A stretch of DNA of 6,928 nucleotides from Comamonadaceae bacterium. Lineage in GTDB: Bacteria > Pseudomonadota > Gammaproteobacteria > Burkholderiales > Burkholderiaceae. Shown here in pieces: positions 1 through 6,532 of the stretch; position 1 is the first letter of the stretch, and every line of letters begins with the position of its first letter. The position numbers were made by a program, and so were the translations under genes. The stretch covers positions 1-6,928 of the forward strand of contig CANNNB010000129.1 in the NCBI GenBank assembly GCA_947505995.1. Direction: 5' to 3'. A model generated the notes under the pieces. The model had not been told where the DNA came from. It saw only the letters and a program-made list of their open reading frames with translations, and ran no database searches.

Positions 1-198
1 ATGAAGTGCGACACCATCGCAACCGGCGTGATCACCGCTTGCAAGGCCACTAACTTGAACGTGCCTTTGGTCGTTCGCATGAAGGGCACCAACGAAGATC
101 TGGGCAAGAAGATGCTCAAAGAAAGCGGTTTGCCCATCATTTCCGTGGACACCATGGCAGAAGCAGCACAAGCTGCCGTTAAAGCGGTGAAAGGTTAA
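1..198 (+). CDS. sucC: Succinyl-CoA synthetase beta subunit, C-terminal end (partial)
   Basis: This is the last 65 residues of the ADP-forming succinyl-CoA synthetase beta subunit of the TCA cycle, which makes ATP or GTP from succinyl-CoA together with SucD in the cytoplasm. The family is about 388 residues, so over 80% lies left of the window; the leading ATG is an internal Met codon, not the start. What is visible matches the end of the C-terminal CoA-ligase domain: the [11 protein letters not shown] strand-helix near the start, [12 protein letters not shown] at about residues 20-31, then [14 protein letters not shown] and the closing helix. E. coli SucC has the corresponding RCDLIADGII, NVPVVVRLEGNN and AAQ elements. 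The stop TAA at 196-198 lies 4 bases before sucD, and AAAGG near 190-194 inside the last codons serves as the sucD ribosome binding site, so the two are cotranscribed and probably translationally coupled. Confidence 0.95.
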   Translation: MKCDTIATGVITACKATNLNVPLVVRMKGTNEDLGKKMLKESGLPIISVDTMAEAAQAAVKAVKG

Positions 199-202
199 TT
201 AC

Positions 203-1096
203 ATGTCTATCTTTATCAACAAAGACACCAAAGTCATTACTCAAGGCATTACCGGCAAGACCGGTCAGTTTCATACTGAAAAATGCCAAGAATATGCCAA
301 CGGTAAAAACTGTTTCGTTGCAGGCGTGAACCCCAAAAAAGCGGGCGAGTCCATCTTCAACATCCCAATTTTTGCTTCCGTCAAAGAAGCGGCTTCCAAC
401 ACTGGCGCTACGGTTTCCGTCATCTACGTGCCGCCAGCAGGCGCAGCAGCAGCCATCTGGGAAGCCGTTGAAGCCGACCTCGACTTGGCGATCTGCATCA
501 CTGAAGGCATACCCGTCCGCGACATGCTCGAAGTGCGCAATCGCATGCGCGCCAAAGAAGCGGCCGGCGGCAAGAGAACATTGCTCCTTGGCCCCAACTG
601 CCCAGGCTTGATCACCCCCGACGAAATCAAGATTGGCATCATGCCTGGACACATTCACCGCAAAGGCCGCATTGGCGTGGTGTCGCGTTCAGGCACATTG
701 ACTTATGAAGCTGTCGCCCAACTCACCGAAATCGGTTTGGGCCAATCTTCTGCGGTCGGCATTGGTGGCGACCCAATTAACGGCTTGAAGCACATTGATG
801 TGATGCGCGCTTTCAACGAAGATCCCGACACCGATGCCGTGATCATGATCGGTGAAATTGGCGGTCCAGACGAAGCTGAAGCCGCTCGCTGGTGCAAAGA
901 CAATATGAAAAAGCCCATTGTTGGCTTCATCGCCGGTGTCACGGCCCCAGCTGGCAAGCGCATGGGCCACGCCGGTGCCTTGATCTCTGGCGGCGCCGAC
1001 ACAGCCGATGCCAAATTGGCCATCATGGAAGAATGCGGCTTCAAAATCACCCGCAATCCTTCCGAAATGGCCCGTTTGCTGAAAGCCATGCTGTAA
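203..1096 (+). CDS. sucD: Succinyl-CoA synthetase alpha subunit
   Basis: This 297-residue protein is close to the 289 residues of E. coli SucD and complete. The alpha subunit binds CoA and carries the histidine that is transiently phosphorylated while succinyl-CoA is converted to succinate and CoA with nucleotide triphosphate formation. The N-terminal CoA-binding Rossmann domain shows QGITGKTGQFH at about residues 14-24 and GVNPKKAG at 41-48. The ligase domain has GPNCPGLITP at 130-139 and SRSGTLTYE at 161-169. The active-site motif GKRMGHAGA places the phosphohistidine at His256. The Asn-Asp-rich middle (EDPDTDAVIMIGEIGG) is typical of the family. The ATG at 203 follows sucC by 4 bases and has AAAGG 8 bases upstream. 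All key residues are present. Two hairpins follow the stop codon. Confidence 0.98.
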   Translation: MSIFINKDTKVITQGITGKTGQFHTEKCQEYANGKNCFVAGVNPKKAGESIFNIPIFASVKEAASNTGATVSVIYVPPAGAAAAIWEAVEADLDLAICITEGIPVRDMLEVRNRMRAKEAAGGKRTLLLGPNCPGLITPDEIKIGIMPGHIHRKGRIGVVSRSGTLTYEAVAQLTEIGLGQSSAVGIGGDPINGLKHIDVMRAFNEDPDTDAVIMIGEIGGPDEAEAARWCKDNMKKPIVGFIAGVTAPAGKRMGHAGALISGGADTADAKLAIMEECGFKITRNPSEMARLLKAML

Positions 1097-1122
1097 TTGC
1101 TATAAGCACTTATACGCACCCC

Positions 1123-1140
1123 ACGGCTCTCACGAGCCGT
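1123..1140 (+). repeat. Short inverted repeat after sucD
   Basis: Seven perfect base pairs (ACGGCTC at 1123-1129 with GAGCCGT at 1134-1140) enclose the loop TCAC. It sits 26 bases after the sucD stop and is followed by TAAAATT, not a run of T. It could be a weak terminator or an RNA 3'-end stabiliser for sucCD; with no T tract on the plus strand its role is unclear. Confidence 0.45.
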
Positions 1141-1160
1141 TAAAATTAGATTCCCGACAA

Positions 1161-1189
1161 AAGAACTGGCCTCAATGAGGCCAGTTCTT
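1161..1189 (+). terminator. Strong hairpin, probable sucCD terminator
   Basis: A perfect 13-base-pair stem (AAGAACTGGCCTC at 1161-1173 with GAGGCCAGTTCTT at 1177-1189) has a 3-base loop AAT. It is followed on the plus strand by ATTCCT, a poor T tract, although the T-rich TTCTT end of the stem helps. On the minus strand the hairpin runs out into TTGTC, which extends its T run to four. It lies between sucD and terC, so it most likely ends sucCD transcripts; a role in the terC leader is possible. Confidence 0.65.
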
Positions 1190-1218
1190 ATTCCTACTAA
1201 AAATGCAAAGGGACTCTC

Positions 1219-1917
1219 ATGGAAATGTTGCAAAACGCCGACTTCTGGATCGGCTTGTTGAAAATCATCTGGATCAACATCATTTTGTCTGGCGACAACG
1301 CAGTTGTGATCGCCCTAGCCGCTCGCTCATTGCCTGAGCATCAACAACGCCAAGCCATCATGTTTGGTTCAGGCGCTGCAGTTGTGCTTCGAATCGCATT
1401 GACGGTTGTCGCTGCTGCGCTGCTTGAGCTTTCTTATTTGCAAATCATTGGCGGCATTTTGCTTTTGTACATTGGCGCACAGCTTTTAAGCGAGGATGGC
1501 GATCACGAAGAGGGTGCTGTAGAAAAAGCCAGCCTGATGGTCGCGATTAGAACCATTCTCATTGCCGACTTGGTCATGAGCCTAGACAACGTGATTGCCG
1601 TTGCCGCCGCCGCCAAGGGCAACACCACGCTTCTTATTTTAGGCCTAGCCATCAGTATTCCGATGGTGGTTTTTGGCAGCGCCATCATGATCAAACTCAT
1701 GTCACGCTTTCCGATCATCGTCACCTTTGGTGCCTGCCTCATTGGTTGGGTGGGCGGCGAAACCATTGCCAGTGATGTGGTGCTTCGTGAGTTCTCAGAA
1801 GCCAACCCCTGGTTGCATTACGCAGCAGCCACAGCTGGCGCATTGGCTGTGCTGGCAATTGGCAAGTATTTTCAAACCAAACATTCAAGCGCCGAAAAAA
1901 CAGACGAGCCGGCTTGA
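1219..1917 (+). CDS. TerC/YjbE family integral membrane protein, putative Mn(II) exporter
   Basis: This 232-residue, very hydrophobic protein belongs to the TerC family (YjbE-like subgroup by its length and sequence). Members are inner-membrane proteins; Bacillus relatives are implicated in manganese efflux and in metal supply to exported enzymes, so metal transport is the likely role here. The diagnostic duplicated acidic motif is present: SGDNAVVIALA at residues 24-34 and SLDNVIAVAAA at 121-131, with Asp26 and Asp123 as probable metal ligands in two inverted halves. About seven membrane segments can be read at roughly 11-32, 44-64, 68-90, 106-130, 136-157, 164-184 and 200-216. An acidic, His-containing cytoplasmic or loop stretch (SEDGDHEEGA, 91-100) divides the halves. 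The ATG at 1219 has AAAGGGA 5-6 bases upstream. A terminator follows, so it is probably a single-gene unit. I looked for a yybP-ykoY manganese riboswitch in the leader and did not see one. Confidence 0.9.
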   Translation: MEMLQNADFWIGLLKIIWINIILSGDNAVVIALAARSLPEHQQRQAIMFGSGAAVVLRIALTVVAAALLELSYLQIIGGILLLYIGAQLLSEDGDHEEGAVEKASLMVAIRTILIADLVMSLDNVIAVAAAAKGNTTLLILGLAISIPMVVFGSAIMIKLMSRFPIIVTFGACLIGWVGGETIASDVVLREFSEANPWLHYAAATAGALAVLAIGKYFQTKHSSAEKTDEPA

Positions 1918-1939
1918 TTTATCGCAAGCATTTGTAGCC

Positions 1940-1967
1940 AAGCCGACCCTCTGTGGTCGGCTTTTTT
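1940..1967 (+). terminator. Rho-independent terminator of the terC-like gene
   Basis: A 9-base-pair stem (AAGCCGACC at 1940-1948 with GGTCGGCTT at 1955-1963) has a 6-base loop CTCTGT and runs directly into six T residues at 1962-1967. This is a textbook intrinsic terminator. It isolates the terC-like gene from the downstream pilin gene, which therefore needs its own promoter in 1968-2010. Confidence 0.92.
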
Positions 1968-2019
1968 ACGGCCTAATCGGTGTCCCAAAGATTAAAATTC
2001 TCGCCTAACAAGGAACACC

Positions 2020-2514
2020 ATGACACGCAAACGCTCCAACTATTTCCGCGGCTTCACATTGATTGAGCTCATGGTGGTCATTGCCATCATCGGGGTCTTG
2101 GGCTCATTGGCGCTCCCTGCCTATCAAGATTACGCCGTTCGAGCCAAAGTCTCTGAAATGATGTTGGCAGCAACCCAATGCAAAACAGCCGTCACTGAGC
2201 TTGTGAGTTCTGCGTCCCAGGTCGACATCAGCGCCGTCCTACCCGCAGCCTGTGCCACACAAGTATCCAAGTACGTTAACAGCATGGCGGTCGATGCCAA
2301 CGGCGTCATCACTGTCGTGGGCAACCCCGATACGCTTCGTGGCAACACCGATGAAAGGGCCAACGCTTTGTCGCTCACACCCATCCAAACAGGCAGCACT
2401 GCCATCGTTGGTACCACCGATGGCGGCAAATCCATCGGCACATGGCATTGCGGCCCTGCTGGTACCAACCCCTTGGCATTGAAATACTTGCCCAGCGCCT
2501 GCAAGGGCGCGTGA
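2020..2514 (+). CDS. pilA: Type IV pilin (PilA-like)
   Basis: This 164-residue type IVa pilin precursor is the building block of a pilus used for attachment, twitching or DNA uptake. Its class III signal is clear: an 11-residue basic leader ending in RG, then FTLIELMVVIAIIGVL. The prepilin peptidase PilD would cut after Gly11, leaving Phe12 as methylated residue +1 and Glu16 as the conserved +5. The mature protein is about 153 residues. Residues 12-40 form the hydrophobic assembly helix, ending in the usual LALPAYQDYAVRAKVSE. The C-terminal part ends in a pilin-style disulphide loop with Cys144 (TWHCGP) and Cys161 (YLPSACKGA); Cys54 and Cys78 may form a second bridge. The ATG at 2020 has AAGGA 5 bases upstream. 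Assembly genes (pilB, C, D, M-Q) are not nearby, so it is a stand-alone subunit gene. It could be the major pilin or a minor paralogue. Confidence 0.93.
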   Translation: MTRKRSNYFRGFTLIELMVVIAIIGVLGSLALPAYQDYAVRAKVSEMMLAATQCKTAVTELVSSASQVDISAVLPAACATQVSKYVNSMAVDANGVITVVGNPDTLRGNTDERANALSLTPIQTGSTAIVGTTDGGKSIGTWHCGPAGTNPLALKYLPSACKGA

Positions 2515-2615
2515 GGCAATCCAGGTCAGCTCATGAGGCAAAGAAGTTAAACTCAATGCACAGCGGCCTGCAAAGCTTGCTGTCAACAAATTAACCCGAT
2601 GCTTTAGGAGCTTTC

Positions 2616-3593
2616 ATGAACAAACGCCACTTGCTCAGTGCTGTCGCTCTGGCCGCTTACACCTTGCTCATGCCCTGCGTTGTCAGCGCCCAAGACTTCC
2701 CTCCCAAGCGTCCTGTAACTCTTTTTGTTGGCTTTGCGCCTGGTGGGGCAGCCGATGCGGCCGCTCGTTTAATTGCCAAAAAGCTCACCGAAAATATCGG
2801 TCAAAACGTCATTGTGGAAAACAAAGCAGGCGCTGGCGGCAATATCGTTCACCAACAAGTGGCCAACGGCGTTGCAGATGGCTCTGTCATTTTGCTGGGC
2901 TCTATTGGCCCCATGACCATTGCCCCTCACATGATGAAAGTCGGCTATGAGCCCTTCAAAGACTTGGCGCCCATCTCCGGCGGGGTGAACTTCCCCAACA
3001 TGCTCGTGGTTAACAAAGAGTCCGGCATTAAAAATCTGGCCGACTTTGTCGCGATGGCCAAAAAAGCCCCCGACACCGTGTCCTTTGCCTCAACCGGTGC
3101 GGGATCAGCATCGCATCTCACGGGCGAGTTGTTTGCCATCCGCACCAACACAGAGATGCTGCACGTCCCATACAAGGGCGGCGCTCCCGCCATGCAAGAC
3201 CTGTTGGCCAATCGCTTCACGGGCTATTTTTCTGCGCCTCCCACCTCCATTCCGCACGTCGAGTCTGGCAAGTTGGTGGCCATTGCGACAACCGGCCTCA
3301 CACGCCCAAGCTATCTTTCCAATGTACCCACTGTGGCTGAATCTGGCTTTCCTGGCTTTGAAGCCCTAAACTGGTATGCCTTCCTTGCCTCTGCCAAAGT
3401 GCCTTCGACCATTTTGGACAAATGGAATGCAGAGATAGTCAAAGTGCTTAACGATCAGGGCACCAAGGATGCACTCACCAAACTTGGCCTGTCTGGCGCC
3501 CCTTCCTCACGCGCTGAACTCACTGCCTTCATGCAGAAGGAGTCAGACAAGTGGGGAAAGCTGGTGCGTGAGCGAAAAATCACGGCCGACTAA
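2616..3593 (+). CDS. Bug/TctC family periplasmic substrate-binding protein (tripartite tricarboxylate transporter receptor)
   Basis: This 325-residue periplasmic receptor is of normal length for the Bug family, whose members bind small carboxylates and similar solutes. A Sec signal peptide spans residues 1-25 (MNKR, hydrophobic core, then VSA before Gln26); Cys21 after LMP does not form a good lipobox. The family marks are in order: the RPVTLFVGFAPGGAADAAAR start at 32-51, VENKAGAGGNI at 67-77, the ligand loop STGAGSASHLTGELF at 159-173, HVPYKGGAPAMQDLLA at 183-198, and LTRPSYLSNVPTVAESGFPGFE near 228-249. The ATG at 2616 has TAGGAG 5 bases upstream. No TctA or TctB membrane partner is adjacent, as is usual for the many orphan Bug receptors of Burkholderiales, which may share transporters or feed signalling systems. 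The ligand cannot be predicted from sequence alone. It converges on moaC. Confidence 0.94.
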   Translation: MNKRHLLSAVALAAYTLLMPCVVSAQDFPPKRPVTLFVGFAPGGAADAAARLIAKKLTENIGQNVIVENKAGAGGNIVHQQVANGVADGSVILLGSIGPMTIAPHMMKVGYEPFKDLAPISGGVNFPNMLVVNKESGIKNLADFVAMAKKAPDTVSFASTGAGSASHLTGELFAIRTNTEMLHVPYKGGAPAMQDLLANRFTGYFSAPPTSIPHVESGKLVAIATTGLTRPSYLSNVPTVAESGFPGFEALNWYAFLASAKVPSTILDKWNAEIVKVLNDQGTKDALTKLGLSGAPSSRAELTAFMQKESDKWGKLVRERKITAD

Positions 3594-3660
3594 GTCGTTT
3601 TGGCTTTTTAAACTCGCGCCTACTGGTTTTGTCTGCAAATGGCTCGAGGCACAGGGGTGT

Positions 3661-4170
3661 TTACTTTTCAGCCACCCAATGCCCCGACTTACCACCTTGC
3701 TTCTCTAGCAGCTTCACATCGGTCATGACCATGCCGCGATCAGCTGCTTTGCACATGTCATAAATGGTCAGCAAGGCCACTTGCACGGCGGTGAGGGCCT
3801 CCATTTCTACGCCTGTTTGACCAATGGTTTCTGCGGTGGCTGTGCAAACTACGCTTGACGTTTGTCCCTCAGACAACACTTCAAAGTCGACCGCCACACG
3901 TGTGAGCGCCAAGGGATGACACAAAGGAATCAAGTCAGAGGTTCGCTTGGCGCCTTGAATACCCGCAATGCGTGCAATGCCCAGAACATCGCCCTTTTTG
4001 GCTGTACCCGATTGGATCAAGGCCATCGTACTGGGGAGCATTTGAATGCGCCCAGTAGCTACCGCTACGCGGTGGGTAGACGTTTTTGCACCTACATCCA
4101 CCATATGGGCTTGGCCTTGGGCATCAAAGTGGGTCAAAGGGGACGAGGTGTTTGGCAGAGAATGGGGCAT
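3661..4170 (-). CDS. moaC: Cyclic pyranopterin monophosphate synthase MoaC
   Basis: This 169-residue cytoplasmic enzyme catalyses the second half of the first step of molybdenum cofactor synthesis: it converts the 3',8-cyclo-GTP intermediate made by MoaA into cyclic pyranopterin monophosphate. It aligns along its whole length with E. coli MoaC (161 residues): AHMVDVGAK at 21-29, [20 protein letters not shown] at 58-77, LIPLCHPL at 80-87 and [20 protein letters not shown] at 120-139, then the C-terminal GGKSGHW. The catalytic Asp138 and Lys141 (E. coli Asp128 and Lys131) are present, and His85 lies in the CHPL motif. The start at 4170 leaves about 8 residues more than E. coli; no convincing ribosome binding site is visible, but the next Met (23) would cut into the conserved AHMVDV. 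No other moa genes are in the window. It is divergent from the M48 gene. Confidence 0.97.
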   Translation of the reverse strand: MPHSLPNTSSPLTHFDAQGQAHMVDVGAKTSTHRVAVATGRIQMLPSTMALIQSGTAKKGDVLGIARIAGIQGAKRTSDLIPLCHPLALTRVAVDFEVLSEGQTSSVVCTATAETIGQTGVEMEALTAVQVALLTIYDMCKAADRGMVMTDVKLLEKQGGKSGHWVAEK

Positions 4171-4271
4171 GGCAATTGGCTAGAAAACTGGTAAAAAGCA
4201 TTTACAAAAGCTTGACGTAGTTCGAGCATGATACGGTTTTCATACGGCCCATAGAAATCTGGACAATTACA
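4171..4271. promoter_or_regulatory. Divergent intergenic region, moaC and M48 protease
   Basis: These 101 bases separate two genes transcribed away from each other, so promoters for both should lie here or reach into the coding ends. Candidate pieces are TTTACA at 4201-4206 and TTGACG at 4212-4217 on the plus strand, and TATCAT on the minus strand at 4228-4233. None has a partner hexamer at proper spacing, so I do not call a specific promoter. Confidence 0.35.
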
Positions 4272-5861
4272 TTGAAGCGCGTCTCTCAAAAATCTAAGCC
4301 GCTGGTGGCGTTGTTGGCTGTGTCCTTGTGGATCACGCCGGTTTGGTCGCAGCGCTCTGAATCAGCCGCCTCAAGCAGTCTGCCTTCTTTGGGCGACGGC
4401 TCTGACATTACCCTGAGCGCTGAGCGTCAGTTGGGTGATCGAATTGCGCGCGAATTGTACAGAGATCCCGACTATTTTGAAGACCCCATCCTAGACGAGT
4501 ATTTGCAAAATATCTGGCAGCCTCTTGTGAAGGGCGCGCTGGCCCGAGGTGAAATGTCACCCGAATTGCAAGAAAGATTTGCTTGGAAAATTTTGATTGG
4601 GCGAGACCGTTCAGTTAATGCCTTTGCCTTGCCCGGTGGCTATCTCGGTGTGCATTTAGGGCTCATCGGCGTGGTCAGTACGCGCGATGAACTGGCCTCT
4701 GTGATGGCGCATGAGTTGAGCCACGTCACTCAAAGGCATATCTCAAGGTCCATGGGAGATCAGGCACGCATGACGCCATGGCTCATTGGCGCTATGCTTT
4801 TGGGCATGTTGGCTGCGAGCAAAAGCACTCAGGGCGCGCAGGCGATGATTGTGGGTGGGCAAGCCATCGCCGCTCAATCTCAACTGAACTTTTCTCGAGA
4901 CATGGAGCGGGAGGCTGATCGAATTGGCTATGGCGTCATGTCAGAAGCAGGCTTTGACACGCAAGGTTTTGTCAGCATGTTTGGCAAATTGCAACAAGCT
5001 GCTGGCTTGAACGACAACGGCGCATTCCCCTATCTGCGAAGTCATCCTCTTAGCAGCGAGCGAATGGCCGACATGCAGGCGCGGCAACAACTCCAAATAC
5101 CTCGGCCTGCGAACCAAGCTAACGATCTCATGCAGGCCATCATGTCGGCTAGGGCTCGGGTCTTGGCGCAACCTGGTGTTGACGCACTCAGGGCTTGGGC
5201 CAAAGAAGCATCTGATAGCAACATCGACAAACAAGCGCCTGCCAAACGCATCGGCATTTTGTATGGCGCAACTTTGTCTTTGGTGCAGTTGCGGGATATG
5301 TCTTCTGCTCGTGCCATGCTGCCACGCTTGCATCAAGCTGCTGAAGATCAAGCACCCGTTTTGCGTCTCATTCGTTTGTTAGAAGCGGAGATGGCCTATA
5401 AAGAAGATGACATGCAAGGTGCTTTGCGCGCGTTGAGTGCCATGATCCCCTTGGCTTCAAAACAGTGGCAACGTCCTGAACTCATTGCTGTAGCGCAAGC
5501 AAGTGCTAGGCTTCAAACAGCCAACCCTTCGGTGGAAACTTCTCAGATATTGGTCCAGAGTGTTTCTGCATTGCAAGCTTTGTTGTTGCAGTCACCTCAA
5601 GACGCTCAAGCGTGGCAGGTATTGGCCACGGCATTGGTTGCGCAAGGCCGTACTTTGGGATCATTGCGCGCAGAGGGAGAAGCGCAATTGGCACGCATGG
5701 ACATTGGTGCTGCCGTAGACAGATTCAGAGCCGCTCAAGATGCCTCTAGAAAACTACCGCTGCAAACCGGCGACCACATCGAGGCATCCATTGTGGATGC
5801 GCGCTTGCGTTTTGCTCAAGGCATTTTGCGTGAGCAACTTTTAGAGCGGCAGATGCGCTAG
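4272..5861 (+). CDS. BepA-like M48 family periplasmic zinc metalloprotease with C-terminal TPR-like region
   Basis: This 529-residue exported protease resembles E. coli BepA (YfgC, 487 residues), a periplasmic quality-control peptidase and chaperone for outer-membrane protein assembly, including LptD. The start is TTG at 4272: the frame is open upstream to a stop at 4218 with no ATG, the next ATG is at residue 95, and TTG gives a proper signal peptide (MKR, hydrophobic 10-24, cleavage near residue 26). Only a weak GGA lies 8 bases upstream. The zinc site is HELSH at 147-151 (ligands His147 and His151, general base Glu148), with Glu212 in MEREADRIGY as third ligand. Each is offset by 11 from BepA. 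His258 in RSHPLSSER matches the regulatory His246 of BepA. SVNAFALPGGYLGVHLGL at 114-131 is the family edge strand. Residues from about 325 on are Ala- and Leu-rich helices like the TPR part of BepA. Confidence 0.93.
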   Translation: MKRVSQKSKPLVALLAVSLWITPVWSQRSESAASSSLPSLGDGSDITLSAERQLGDRIARELYRDPDYFEDPILDEYLQNIWQPLVKGALARGEMSPELQERFAWKILIGRDRSVNAFALPGGYLGVHLGLIGVVSTRDELASVMAHELSHVTQRHISRSMGDQARMTPWLIGAMLLGMLAASKSTQGAQAMIVGGQAIAAQSQLNFSRDMEREADRIGYGVMSEAGFDTQGFVSMFGKLQQAAGLNDNGAFPYLRSHPLSSERMADMQARQQLQIPRPANQANDLMQAIMSARARVLAQPGVDALRAWAKEASDSNIDKQAPAKRIGILYGATLSLVQLRDMSSARAMLPRLHQAAEDQAPVLRLIRLLEAEMAYKEDDMQGALRALSAMIPLASKQWQRPELIAVAQASARLQTANPSVETSQILVQSVSALQALLLQSPQDAQAWQVLATALVAQGRTLGSLRAEGEAQLARMDIGAAVDRFRAAQDASRKLPLQTGDHIEASIVDARLRFAQGILREQLLERQMR

Positions 5862-5888
5862 GCAATACTGCGCTTAAGTCTTTGTAGC

Positions 5889-6506
5889 CTATCGGGTGAG
5901 GGGGTTGACTGAATGGGCCTGGCTGACAGGCACGCACTGACGCCATTCTCTGGTGTTTTTTTCGCACCTCAAAAGGCCATCAGGTTTGGCCTGTGCATGT
6001 TTTTCAAAAACCCATTGGTGATTGAGTTTTCTAAACACATAGTTGTCTCTGAAGTACACATAGTGGCCATCGGCACCGGTGTAAAAATAATCTGTGGTGA
6101 ATTGAATTTGGTCCTCTGTGACCTGCCAGTTTTGAATGGTTTTGACAGCCAAAAAAATACTCTGATCGAGATGTTGAAGCTGTCGAATACTTCTGACTTT
6201 GTCGGCCGTTTGAATTCTCGAGGATGACTTAGTGTCGTTGGCAAGCACTGCATTTGTCAGCGCCGCAATCATGGGCATTGCATCTGCAATTTGTTGAAGC
6301 TGCCAAGGGCTTAGGTCTTCACCTCTTAACTTAAATGCCTTTTTTTCGTTGAGATTAGGCGCCTTGATTTCAAACACAACACCACCTATTGCATCTAAGT
6401 GTCCTTTGTCGATAAAAAATTCTGTGCCACACCCAGAAGAGAACAACAAGCTAAGCCATGACAGAAAATGACCTAAGCTTCTAAAGCATGTTTCAAAATG
6501 ACTCAC
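5889..6506 (-). CDS. Hypothetical small lipoprotein; candidate immunity partner of the upstream PLA2-like gene
   Basis: I do not recognise a family for this 205-residue protein. The frame stays open upstream to an ATG at 6623, but that would overlap the neighbouring gene by about 90 bases. GTG at 6506 has AAGGAGGG 6 bases before it, so it is the likely start. From there the N-terminus is MSHFETCFRSLGH, then a hydrophobic stretch (14-24) ending SSGCG. Cys26 fits the general lipoprotein pattern (Gly at -1, Ser at -2, no charges in the core), with only one clearly basic residue, Arg9, before it. With Gly27 at +2 the product would go to the outer membrane by the Lol rule. The mature part has an IKAPNLNEKKAFKLRGED segment at about 48-65, a polar helical middle, then an aromatic TTDYFYTGADGHYVYFRDNY at 137-156 with NHQWVFEKH after it, and Cys181 and Cys191 near the end. 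It starts 26 bases after the PLA2-like gene, so the two are probably cotranscribed. GC is low. Confidence 0.7.
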   Translation of the reverse strand: MSHFETCFRSLGHFLSWLSLLFSSGCGTEFFIDKGHLDAIGGVVFEIKAPNLNEKKAFKLRGEDLSPWQLQQIADAMPMIAALTNAVLANDTKSSSRIQTADKVRSIRQLQHLDQSIFLAVKTIQNWQVTEDQIQFTTDYFYTGADGHYVYFRDNYVFRKLNHQWVFEKHAQAKPDGLLRCEKNTREWRQCVPVSQAHSVNPLTR

Positions 6507-6512
6507 TTGTTG

Positions 6513-6520
6513 CCCTCCTT
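6513..6520 (-). promoter_or_regulatory. Strong ribosome binding site deciding a GTG start
   Basis: On the minus strand the sequence AAGGAGGG (6520 down to 6513) is an almost perfect match to the anti-16S Shine-Dalgarno consensus, followed by CAACAA and GTG at 6506-6504. The 6-base spacing is ideal. It lies between the stop of the PLA2-like gene (6533-6535) and the lipoprotein gene, and overrides the longer ATG reading that begins inside the upstream gene. Confidence 0.85.
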
Positions 6521-6532
6521 GACTGCCGTTGT

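Noticed and set aside
179..658. Long open frames on the minus strand opposite sucD and on the other strand of pilin and M48 genes
   Set aside because: They are shadows of strongly supported coding genes, with no ribosome binding sites and low-complexity or unnatural compositions.
1097..1218. A yybP-ykoY manganese riboswitch before the TerC/YjbE-like gene
   Set aside because: The family is often preceded by this riboswitch, but the conserved purine-rich loop sequences are not visible and the hairpins present are simple perfect stems.
1957..1974. A sigma-54 promoter (GG-N10-GC at 1959-1972) for the pilin gene
   Set aside because: The invariant dinucleotides are there, but the flanks do not match TGGCAC and TTGC, and the site overlaps the terminator stem and T run. 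It is at chance level.
2633..2685. A lipoprotein signal in the Bug receptor (Cys21)
   Set aside because: Pro directly before the Cys does not fit a lipobox, while VSA at 23-25 is a normal signal peptidase I site.
3587..3610. A terminator after the Bug receptor gene (CGAC-TAA-GTCG then T-rich sequence)
   Set aside because: The stem is only four base pairs, spans the stop codon, and the T runs are interrupted by GGC. It is too weak to call.
4201..4247. A sigma-70 promoter for the M48 gene built on TTTACA or TTGACG
   Set aside because: No -10-like hexamer occurs 16-18 bases downstream of either element; the nearest candidates lie at 11 or 22 and more bases.
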